A stretch of DNA of 38,987 nt. It comes from Cladosporium sp. IMV 00045. Lineage: Eukaryota; Ascomycota; Dothideomycetes; Cladosporiales; Cladosporiaceae. The position numbers and the translations under genes are program-made. The stretch lies in assembly GCA_001931905.2 (NCBI GenBank), contig MSJI02000222.1:1-38987 (forward strand), written 5' to 3'. A model generated the notes under the pieces. It saw nothing but the letters and a program-made list of their open reading frames with translations, did not search any database and had not been told where the DNA came from. Shown here one piece after another: positions 12,001 to 21,501 of the stretch. Every line of letters begins with the position of its first letter. The stretch's first letter is position 1.

Positions 12001-13026
12001 GAGATCCGCGGTCTGAAGGAGTTTCGTGACTGGTCGGATGACTTGCATCGACTCAACAAGCGCCAATCCAACTACGCCAAAAGGAGAGACGACCTCTTGA
12101 TCAAAATGCTGGACATCAGACCCCAGATTGCTCTCTTGGAGGAGGCAAAAGACATTCGAGACGAGATAAACATCATCTTGAGTGTTCTTGGAGAGCAGAG
12201 TAGGGTATTGAAGACCGAGACTGCCGTAGACTTCTTCCGTCCAAATGGCGACAACATAAGCGATGAATGCGACTCGCGATGTGCTCAGCCTCTTCGGATC
12301 ATCAACAAGGCCATCGGTGATTTCGAGAAGATGGACAAGCAGACGAAAGAAGTACAAGATGGCTTGAACCACCTATTGGATCTACAACAGAAGCAAGCTT
12401 CTGTCTGGGAGGCTCGCTCAGCTCGCGAGGGAGCACGAGCAACAAGCAAGCAGAGCACCGTCATGGTGATCTTCACCATGGTAACGATTATTTTTCTGCC
12501 TTTGTCTTTTATGGCTTCCTTCTTCGCTCTGGATGTCGCCGAATTTCCCTCGGACGATAGAGGCCAGACCAATTGGCCGCTGCATCGCGTTTGTACTCTG
12601 CTGTTCGGTTTATCCTTCGGAGTCATCACGCCGTTCATTGCTTTGGCTTTCGCCACCGACCTCGTCGTCTCGCTATTCTACCAAGTGAAATATGGATGGC
12701 TGGTTCCAGGGGTTATCAAAGTCTTGCATTCTGCGAAAGCGCTCGGAGGTGTTTCCCACAAGGAGAGATGCGACTCCCAGATTGAACGACTGGATCGACA
12801 TCGCCTGCAGTACTACCAAGATAACCCTAAGCGCACAAGTATTACACGGCCAGATGACCGCGACAGGGCACTCTCGGCGCACGACACCGAGAGCCACTCG
12901 CAATTCGATGACACGGATAAAGAAGAGGACCCATCGTTTGACAGCGAGAAGAAAAGCTCACATATACCTTTGTGGAGACAACTTCGGCGGCGCAGGTCAA
13001 AATCGTCGACGGAAACGCATGTATGA
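9013..13026 (+). CDS. Large protein: degenerate alpha/beta-hydrolase region, ankyrin repeats, CorA-like membrane domain
   Basis: Exons 9013-9019 and 9074-13026 give 1319 aa. The long frame has no ATG near its start; a 54 bp intron (donor GTATGA, branch GCTTAAC, acceptor CTACTAG) joins it to ATGGAAG at 9013. Residues about 145-350 resemble the SesB/DUF676 lipase-like domain of fungal STAND proteins (VINWLKHRHMLP, RILCVGYAI, RPTAVVAHGYGCRIV, LFYNAPH). The nucleophile elbow reads AHGYGC instead of GHSxGG, so the serine is missing. Three ankyrin repeats lie at about 422-533 (ESALHVACQ, GKTALHYAVA, GKTPLGIAKSS). Then come the motif CRWYHLPANNMVWVEDLF (about 629), a Ser/Asp-rich acidic linker, and the fungal CorA-like domain (LDQYYYYML, ILMVDQLWLWII, helical stalk). 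Two membrane helices lie at about 1134-1155 and 1172-1205. The GMN motif is absent (FFALDV in its place). Cation transport is therefore doubtful; a membrane sensor or signalling role is only a guess. Confidence 0.85.
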
Positions 13027-13287
13027 TGGGATTAGAGATTATTGGATTTAGTTGTTCTTTCGTATTGTTGTCTGTACCCAGGCGCATGTCGCCCGATATC
13101 TGAATATTGGATGTTTATATGGGACATTGCCGATGATAAGGGCGATTCGCGCTGGAATGATATCCCATGTTCTAATGAATGATGACTCATTTGATTTTGT
13201 CATTTGAACTATAGCGCCTGCCTGTGAATGCATCTGGCTAAGGCAACCTAGATGGCACAGACTTGGCATCGACCCTCGAGCACTCTG

Positions 13288-14785
13288 ATGTCGCTACAGT
13301 AAGTTTCCTTGCTTGCTCCAACTGTTTATATCATTATTGAGCGTGACACTCTACACCGAAATTTTCATCACAATGCTGGGGATTCTTATCAAGAACTGCA
13401 AGGCATCATCCTCTCTGTCGTTAAAGACTGGATATTCCAAGCTCCGGTGCTTTCGAGGCCATTCGCCTATTATAAAAGATGTGCCGTGGAGCATCGTTCT
13501 GGAGAAAACCTGCCTGGTCTCGGTGCCTTGACATCCTGCCCTATCAAGCCGGGTACTGTCATTGACGGTTGCTACACTGCGAAGGTCAAACTTGGCTACG
13601 GGCGAACCTCAACCACATGGCTCTGCAAAGAATGCAAGTACGCGACACTGATGGCCCGACTCCAAGCAAGTTACTAACATCTCGAAGGGGTATATACAAA
13701 GTCTTGAAGATTGGCACTGCAAGCGCGACCCAGAGAGAGACGGCCGCAGTGGAGAGACTTGGTCTAGCACGCTCCCAATGGGAGCACCAAAGCAAGCACT
13801 GTGTTCGCCACCCAGACCGCATTCTCGCCCTGCCATTGCAGGGGCAGATGCATCGTTGCTTTAAATTCGAGCCTCTTGGACCAAGTCTGCTGGAGTTCAC
13901 GAGCTGCCCGACGAACCAGCCTTTCGGCTCCGAGAAGGTCCACTGGATTGCGGTGTATATTCTGCACGCTTTGGACTTTCTCCATTCAAATGGTATTGTT
14001 CATGCTGGTCAGTATCATTCCTTTCATGGCCTAGAGTTAACACTTTAACCTTGACAATCTTGGCAGATATCAAGCTCGACAATATTCAGATCACGCTGCC
14101 TGAGGAGGAGGAAGCATTCCTTGATGCATTTTGCGCTGAAGAGGAGAGACTACGAAGCACATGTAATGTGATCGAAGCTCATATAAGCATTTCTATCCCT
14201 CGCGAGATGAAGCAAGATGTGCTCGGCTTCCCGATTCTATGCGATCTTGGTTCAGCGGTTTTCTTTGATACCGGATACAACGGTAAAGTTGAAGCACTCC
14301 CATATCGAGCCCCAGAGGTAATACTGGGAGCAGAATGGGATGAAAAAACCGATATCTGGAGCTTCGGTGTTCTGGTAAGTCGCCAGCCCAAAGATCTAAC
14401 ATTGACAATACTGACGGGTAACAGATGTGGGAGCTACTCTTCACTGAACGACTCTTTGGAAATACTGATGAGCATGACTACTTGAGAGCTATGATCAGAT
14501 ACCTAGGGCCACCCCCGACTAAGTTTTTGAACCACTGTCAGACGACTGGAAAATTCTTTGATGGAGATGGTTCGTGAAACATGTAGGCTGCCACTCAGTA
14601 TATCGCTGACGTGCTTAGGTGCATGGAAACACGGAAGTATTGACTCCGTTCGGTTTGAGGATCGAGTTGAGAGCGACGAGTCGTTGGCCAACAAAATTCT
14701 TGATTTCGTTAGATGTGCTCTTCGTTGGGACCCAAAGGACAGATGCTCGGCCAAACAATTACTGGACCATTCGTGGCTAAAGTGA
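13288..14785 (+). CDS. SRPK-like serine/threonine protein kinase, compact form
   Basis: Proposed exons are 13288-13298, 13458-13637, 13688-14007, 14067-14374, 14425-14569 and 14619-14785 (376 aa). Introns 2-5 have good signals (branch TACTAAC in intron 2, GCTGAC in intron 5). The first intron and the ATG are uncertain. SRPK hallmarks are ENLPG before the N-lobe, LGYGRTSTTWLC as the Gly-rich loop, YKVLKI with the ATP-site Lys, and the catalytic loop HADIKLDN (usual form H-x-D-L-K-P-D-N). Also present are CDLGSA for DFG, LPYRAPEVILG, EKTDIWSFG and a C-terminal RWDPKDRCSAKQLLDHSW. The canonical SRPK spacer insert is reduced to an acidic segment of about 40 residues (EEEEAFLDAF...). This type is expanded in filamentous fungi. 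Catalytic residues appear intact, so activity is likely; substrates are unknown. Confidence 0.8.
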
Positions 14786-15179
14786 TCTATTCCACAAGAG
14801 CAGAAGCTCCTCAATTACACGGAACCAGCTGCTCAGGTCACAAATCGCCAGCACGATCCATATCTCAAAATCAAGATGAAATAATTACAAACTCACGGGT
14901 CTACTGGGATGTGACAGATTCGGAGAAAGGAAAGTCAGAAGCCCATTTTCGCCAAAACGGCTAAACGCTCTATCTTGTATACCAACGGCGGCATGTGGGC
15001 TAGAACACCTTAGCCGCCGGAGAAACTGCACGATAACCGTCTATTTTTAGCTCTCCTCAGCCGCAGCATCTCAGCCGCAATTGCTGCCTTTGAACAACAT
15101 ACAGGATTTAACAAAGCATCCTCATAATGCTTGGCTTCCTCATTTCATCCCCTTGAAATTTTGGATTGATCAATGAACC
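14786..15179. other. Intergenic region before the DUF3176-type gene
   Basis: No gene seen. An ATG at 15173 opens a different frame from the ATG at 15180 and would be an overlapping upstream start. No clear TATA box. Confidence 0.45.
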
Positions 15180-17248
15180 ATGGCCAAAGGCGCCTATGCA
15201 ACGGTAGATGCCTCTCATGATGCCGCAGACGACCCGGACGGACAGGAAACATCGAAGCCATCAGGAAGTTCGTTCTGGGTGGAGTGGTTGATCGAGATCT
15301 CCTGTGCCATCCTGGGTGCAGCTCTGTTGGTCACGCTTTGCGTTGTCCTTCGCCATTATGATGGCAAGCCAACACCAAATTTTGGTTCGGCTTTCGGCAC
15401 TGCTTTGACTCTCAACACTATCGTTGCCATCATAGCCACTGCGGCAAAGGCAGCTTTGCTCTTCCCTGTTGCTGAGTGCGTCAGTCAGTTGAAATGGATT
15501 TGGTTCTCCAAAGACTTCCGCAAGCTCAGTGATATATCGACATTTGACAGAGCCAGCCGCGGATGGTTCAGTGGCTTCGACCTTATCAAAACCACCCGAC
15601 TAAGGTCAGCAGAAACGCTTCCCAACCTTGTCAACTCCGCTGACATCTGTCATAGGAGCTTTGCACCGCTCGGGGCATTGCTGATGCTTTTTGCAATTGC
15701 CATCGACCCACTTTCGCAGCAACTCATTTCATCTAGACCAAACAGAGTGCTCGACCCGTCCAGCACTGCGACTGTAGGCTTCGTGCAAGAGTGGCTCCGA
15801 GAAGGCCAGGCCCAGCAAGGATGGACTGTCAGCGGGGAATGTAAGTTGGTCATTCTGATGCATATGCGACAGCCTGCTGATATGGACATGAACGACACGC
15901 AGCCGTTGATACTCAAGGGCAGAAAAATAACAAGAAATACAATGCCGTTGAGACAGCATTGAAAGGCTCGATCCTATCGGGTCTTCATTCAGGCAACACG
16001 ACTATTCCGGAGATCTCACCTTCATGTCCAGGAGGTAATTGCACCTGGCCACTTTACAAGACACTGGGCGTATGCGCATCTGTTGCCGATGTGGGATCAC
16101 ACCTCACGTTTCGGGACGCTTCCACGGACACGTCGAATTCGTCGAACTCACCTCGATGGTACCTGACGCCTCACCATTTCATCATTGACGGATATCCGCA
16201 AATGAATGTATCTTCAGCTGCCGTAGATACCACTACTCAAAGAGGGCACGTGATTTGGGAACGGCCAGATTTCAACAATTCGATAGCCTTCGCAGACGTG
16301 GACTCGCCTCTTCTAGATGCTTTCTTGATCGTCAAAAACGGCACAGACCGAGCCAACGGCAACACGAATACCTATACCGCATACGAGCTGTTGTTGCAGT
16401 GGTGCGTGAAGGAGTTCAACACCAGTGTATTTGATGGCGCTGCGATGACTGAGCTAGTATCTTCATACAAGAACTTCACGCTCGAAGACGACAGTGATCT
16501 CACAGCTTCTCCGACGACAGACCCGAACCTGGTATTTACAGTCGAAAGAAGCTTGCACGAGAGTCTACAGAGATACTTCACCGGCATCTTCAATGGCACG
16601 GCCACGCAAGGACATGACGGCTATTGGTACGCAAGCTCCGGTGTTATGCCGCTGCTTTTCGAACCCTTCAATGTCTTCCAGATCCACATGACAGATCGAG
16701 TCTGGGACATGAGCAACGGAATTATTGGAACGAACCAGACCGGTCTCGAGTTGATCATGCAGAATGTTGCTACTGGTATGACGAACTAGTATGTCGAACG
16801 ATGGACTGTAGTGCCTTTGTCAATTGCTAACAGATCGCCTAGCAAACGCCAGCAAGCGGCATCGCTTCGCTTGCCTCGAACTGGACTTCCTTCTCTGGCA
16901 CAAGGAGACGTCTGGCAACAGGTCACAATCGTCGTTGTACGATGGCAGTGGATCACGGCGCACGTTACATTCGCAGCTTTGAGTATCGTGCTCCTCGTCG
17001 CCACCATCGCGAATCAGCGAATCAGCCCCCTTCGCGGTGAGGCCTGGAAATCTTCCCAACTGGCAGTCCTCCATGCCTTAGATCCGGACACCCAGGCTAA
17101 CATGCACGGTATACTTAATCACAAGCAACTTCTTTCACGCGATGAGAAGCCGCAAGTTCGGCTGGTTAGAGTTGCAGATGACGATTGGAGACTGCAGACT
17201 AGGCCGGAAGATCAAACAAGAGAAAGCGAGGACGTGAGCTCTCATTAA
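15180..17248 (+). CDS. DUF3176-type fungal multi-pass membrane protein
   Basis: Exons 15180-15604, 15656-15840, 15903-16788 and 16843-17248 give 633 aa. Introns 2 and 3 carry stops or frameshifts and clear signals (GTAAGT, GTATGT, branch GCTAAC). Intron 1 (51 nt, branch CGCTGACA) is in frame and stop-free, so it is inferred from its splice signals and because removal rejoins a conserved segment. Family features are an N-terminal helix (LIEISCAILGAALLVTLCVVL) and GKPTPNFG followed by LTLNTIVAIIATAAKAALLFPVAE. Also seen are SQLKWIWF, FDRASRG, LGALLMLFAIAIDPLSQQ, an extracellular-looking Cys/Asn-glycosylation-rich region beginning CPGGNCTW, and a last helix near VRWQWITAHVTFAAL. Function of the family is not known to me. 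It is probably at the plasma membrane, given four or so helices and a large glycosylated loop. Confidence 0.85.
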
Positions 17249-17629
17249 CCTTTGAACGACTCGAAGCACTACTAAGGGTTTATGCAAATGTGTACACTCT
17301 TGGTATGACTTCTTTGCCTACTTGAAGCTCTGAGTTGGAACTTGATCCTTTCAAATATTATTAAACACCGGTTCGTCCCGCGCGCCGGTACGAATGTGTT
17401 GCATGTGAGATACGACACTTTCTTGCCGCAATTCTCTCACTTCCATTGATTCGATGTAGCTCTTTATTGCTACTGACCTCAGCATGCATGAGTGCATGAG
17501 CCAAAGATATTCCAACGATCTTGCAAAACCAGGACTTTGTTGTTGATCTGATCCCTAACCCCTATTGGCTGCGGTGACATCGCTGACCGTGCTGAAGTTT
17601 GTCTTCGTTTCGCGGTCCCTGTTGATTGC

Positions 17630-18520
17630 AACTTATTGAACCACCAGAAAGGAGTGAGAACATCGTCAGCTCGCCCAAAGGGCTTGGACGATGCTATTCG
17701 TATAGTCGAATCGGCAGCTACCGTCCAGTTCCCCAGATAGGATGCGTACTTTGACTGCTCGCAGACATAGGCTTTTATGAGGTACTCATAGTAAGAGTCC
17801 GACAAAGATCCCCAGCCGCCCTTCGAGCTCACGACTGAGCCGTCAAATACTTGGACGAAAGAACCTAAGAGGCCAGGAATGGCTGACTCTTTATCGGTGA
17901 AGGATTGAGGAGGTAAGACCCAGCTTCTCAGCCTAGGGTAACATAGGTATCATTGGCGACAGTGTCTCATAGCCTCGCAGACTTGAGTATCAATGTATCA
18001 ACTCCGACATGAGTGTTTGAAGAGCTGTCGTCAGTCGCACAAAATGTTGGGTCGAGCCAGTTGCGAGGTATGCCAGATGGGGTGTCGAAGGCACAGCTGA
18101 CTAAGTCATCGAGGCGGAACAACTGACTTTACAATGCTTGCTGAAGATTTTCATCGATATCCAGAATCGTAAATGGCCCTTGTAGGAGGTTGAAGGCTGA
18201 AAGCACAACGCCGATGTTTGATGACCACATCGAACAGTTGTATGCTCGTGCCTCTCTTCGCTAAAATGAAGCTCTAGGCAGAAGTGAGCCGCGGAATGTC
18301 TGTCACGGTCTCCTTGTTCATTATGATTGATGTTAACAAGACGTCGATCGTGGTCACTCTTCAGCCTCCAAGGTTATCGTCGCGCTTGTTGGTCAAAGGA
18401 TGCATCGAGTCGCAGCTAATACAGTGAGGAGCGCAGCCTGGCCAAACACATACGAGTGCCGTGAAAATAACTTGCCGTTGTGGCTCAATCTTTGTAATTT
18501 GCGCTTCAGTCTTTGGGAAA
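17630..18520 (-). pseudogene. Broken GH47 (class I alpha-1,2-mannosidase) gene, truncated
   Basis: Read on the minus strand from about 18520 to 17630, successive frames spell the GH47 order of motifs: CDSMHPLTNKRDDNLGG, TTIDVLLTSIIMNKET, SIQLFDVVIKHRR, SAFNLLQGPF, FDTPSGIPRNWLD, VGVDTLILKSARL, EAGSYLLNPSP, PGLLGSFVQVFDG, GGWGSLSDSYYEYLIKAYV and WTVAADSTIR. GH47 enzymes trim N-glycan mannose. The frame is interrupted by a TGA where the family has Trp (after NLGG), by several further TGA/TAG/TAA codons, and by at least two frameshifts (near RRC/ALSAF and KSQPF/PGLLG). The C-terminal third, including the usual LTCFDGG region, is missing. Some breaks could be unrecognised introns, but not all. 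Intact remnants of such length suggest recent decay. Confidence 0.75.
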
Positions 18521-19001
18521 TGCAGCACGGTCAAGAAGAAGCAATGACTGTTCGTAGGAAAACATCTGACGGCTGCATAGACTGCATCTTGCCGAAGCAA
18601 TATGTAGCTGGTGACAATGACGAGTCTTGGTTTCACCTTAGGGCTTCTAAGTGATGATGTTGAATGAGTCTGGGCGACGTCCTTCTAGAGTCACATGCTA
18701 TCAATCACATGTATCACGACTTTCATACAACCAACTCCAATCGTGTGCTGTTCTGCAATTGAGATTTGAGCGTTTTCGAAGCTTGTGAAACAGCGGCAAA
18801 ATTGTTAGGGTCGAAGCGCCACCGAGTGATGATATGGGCGCTTATTAGTGTGATACCCGTCACTATTCCTGTCGAAACATATCGCTTCATTCGTGCGTGC
18901 CGCACAGCAGCTAGACGAGGACTCGAACTTGTCTTTTGCAAAAATGCGTTCCGATCATCGCTCCCTCAGTTTCATGTGCGACACATCTTTTCGTCAACAG
19001 C
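18521..19001. other. Region between mannosidase pseudogene and aspartic-protease-like gene
   Basis: No reliable gene. It may contain the unrecognised first exon of the downstream protease-like gene: an ATG at about 18829 opens MIWALISVIPVTIPVETY on the + strand. I found no splice pair that I could defend. Confidence 0.35.
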
Positions 19002-20738
19002 GTTTTTGTGCTACCCAAAATTTCATTGTATGGTATACTATGGCATCTCTTGCTCATTCGAACGGTAGATGCAGTAAATTGTAACAACTCGTCGCCCATC
19101 TCATTGCCAATCACCGATGTCGAACTCTCCAATGGTCACACGATGCGAGGCATACCTTTGTCAATAGGTAGCCCTCCGCAGAACTTGTCGTTCCTAGCTC
19201 GCATGTAAGTTCATGGATAGAGCAATCAAGCAAATTCGATCTGGCTAACGACGTCCACTAGTTATCTCCAAAACACCTGGGTGTACAATTTCAGTGCACC
19301 ATTCTGCTTCGACGACACCACAAAGACCCAGTGTTTGACCATACGAGGCGGTACCTACCATCCCTCTTCATCGACAACTGTTTCCGAAAATCTCGATGTG
19401 GTCGCCGCAGGCGGTGATCCAAGCGATACGCAGCGCACGGTTGGATCACACATCTGGTACAACGATTGGACGATAGACAGACTTACATTAGGGAACGAAA
19501 CGCTAAACGACTTTCCTATTGGAATGGCCGGCTTCGATTATGGGGAAATATTCAATGCGCAATCGGTCATCCGACTCGGGCGTAACTCGGCCTTGTTGAA
19601 CACCCTGAAAGACACAGGCAAAATCCCTTCGAGGACGTACTCTTTCTGGTGGGGCCGTAATAGCGCTGCTCAATCGAATTCCATGGACGGCCAACTTGTC
19701 TTGGGTGGCTATGATGCAGCGAAGGTTGTGGGACCGATTCTGACTCAGAAATTGCAACCTTCGTCCGTAGGCTGCGGGTCAGGAATGTATCTTACTCTGA
19801 CTAATATGGTCCTGGGGTTTCCAAACGGGACAAAGGCGGACATGCTTGCCCCTTCGACCTTGTCAGCCTGCGTTCGCTTGGATTATCCAGCCATCTCTTC
19901 GCCTCGCTATGATCCTTTTATGAAACGCTTCGAGGCATACACCAGCACATCCCACGAAGAGGACACGAAGAGCTTACCCTGGGACGTTCCAGCGTACAGA
20001 CTTGATGGATAGTGAGTAGTCTCCGCCATCTGCTTTGTCTGTTCGAGGCTAACGAGATGCAGCTACGGAGGAGACTTGACGATTGTCCTGGACCAAGGAC
20101 TCCGTTTCACCAGCTCGAACAACATTCTCATCTTATCAAGTGAATCCGTGGCTTCGGATGGTGCATCCGCTCGGAACTCTTCGGCGCTCGGCATTCAATT
20201 GACACCAACATTCAACGTTAACATTAACGATGTTCCTCACGTTGGTCGGCCGTTTTTCTCAGCGGCCTACATCATGGTAGACTTGGACTCGGAAACCTGG
20301 ACTCTCTGGCAGGCGAATGCAACCACGGACACAAGGCTTGTCGAAGTTGGGGGCGACTGCACCAATGACAGCAGGCCTGATGGGATATCAAACGGAACCA
20401 GTATCAATGAGAAAGCTGATGCGGATGATTCCAGTTCCTCTTCTTCGATTCCGACTGCTTCTGCTGGAACAACCGCACCATTGAACACGGGAGCAATTGT
20501 TGGTATTGCGGTAGGAGCAGCATCTGGCGCAGGCTTAATTGCAGGAGCAATCGCCATCTTCCTATTGCGGCATCGGCGGCAAAAAGTATGTTCTAGTAGC
20601 GAGAGTGCAGCTACGCTGACCGGAAGCAGCCCTAAGTCGAACCGGCGGTTTCCAATGTGGCATGAACAGCCCGGAGACTCGGTGCAAGAATTGTCGGCAC
20701 TTCGCGTATACCAATATGAGCTTCCTGTCAGGGAGTAG
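19002..20738 (+). CDS. Membrane-anchored aspartic-protease-like (A1 fold) protein, catalytic motifs lost; 5' end unresolved
   Basis: Exons are about 19002-19204, 19262-20011 and 20063-20738. Introns have donors GTAAGT and GTGAGT and restore frame. The segment ISLYGILWHLLLIRTVDA looks like a signal peptide but has no in-frame ATG. The first one is at 19143, inside the domain, so an upstream exon or a lost start codon is likely. Pepsin-fold features are IGSPPQNLSFLARIYLQNTW, where the first catalytic D-T/S-G is absent, then QSVIRLGRNSALLNTL, TYSFWWG, GQLVLGGYDAAKV and YGGDLTIVLDQGL. The second D-[ST]-G is also absent. A Ser/Thr-rich stalk and one transmembrane helix (AIVGIAVGAASGAGLIAGAI) followed by RHRRQK give a type I topology. 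Such non-catalytic A1-like proteins are common in fungi and may bind cell-wall or secreted ligands (inference). Confidence 0.7.
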
Positions 20739-21429
20739 CTTCTTGAAACTCCCGGAGGTCCCTAGGGTAACCGTCCGGTCGAGCTATCAGCGATGCAAAC
20801 TCCGAGGAATTAGTCAGCTGTGGTGCACACAGGCCGTCGCTGGGTGACAGCGGCATGCCAACAGCGTGCGTGTGTGACATCCGCCTGGCAGTCGCTTCGA
20901 GATTCTTGCCTAGGATGTAATCGTCCAATGGACTGTATCGCTCAGGACCAGAGAGTCGTTCAGCGCTCGGCTATCGTTCGAACCATTTCATCGTGCAAGG
21001 GCGGGGAAATCCTGACCTGCAGGAGGATCCGAGGAGAATGTAACGATACCTGCAGTCACCTCGATGCGACTTCCTTCTACATCCTCGACATCTTCGATAA
21101 GTCGTCTGCGCAACTGCAGAGCGCAAAGACGCCATGCAACATTGCGAGGTTGGTGCCAAGATGGTATGACGATGATCTTCCGGAATTTTCCAAACGTTCT
21201 CCAGGTTGCCGAGCAGCGCGATGCCAGAGAGAGAAGGTCAGTAGCAACTTTGGAATATTTCTCTTTGTCCTGTTCCATGCAACTCCACAACTCCGCATTT
21301 AGGCCCTGGTCGACGAGATCTTTATCATGTCATTGTCATCTCGCCAAGACAATTCTCGTGATTGCAACTGGCTGCCTGCGGCTGAGCATCCGAACCAGAT
21401 GGCCGAGGTGGAAGTATGACATAGCGCTC
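20739..21429. other. Intergenic region
   Basis: About 690 bp with no recognisable gene or repeat. Short open frames on both strands have no family content. It contains the promoter of the carboxypeptidase gene at its right end. Confidence 0.5.
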
Positions 21430-21437
21430 TATATAAT
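21430..21437 (+). promoter_or_regulatory. TATA box of the M28 carboxypeptidase gene
   Basis: TATATAAT lies 72 bp upstream of the ATG at 21502, a normal distance for a fungal core promoter with a short 5' UTR. Confidence 0.55.
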
Positions 21438-21501
21438 ACACCGATCAAGGCCATCAAGGTAGGAGGAGTAAGGGTGCTCTCTGTCTCACCCGTCAGCCAT
21501 C

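Noticed and set aside
18766..19068. 100-codon + frame beginning near the protease-like gene as its first exon
   Set aside because: The hydrophobic start is attractive, but I could not find a donor/acceptor pair joining it in frame to the protease-like domain.
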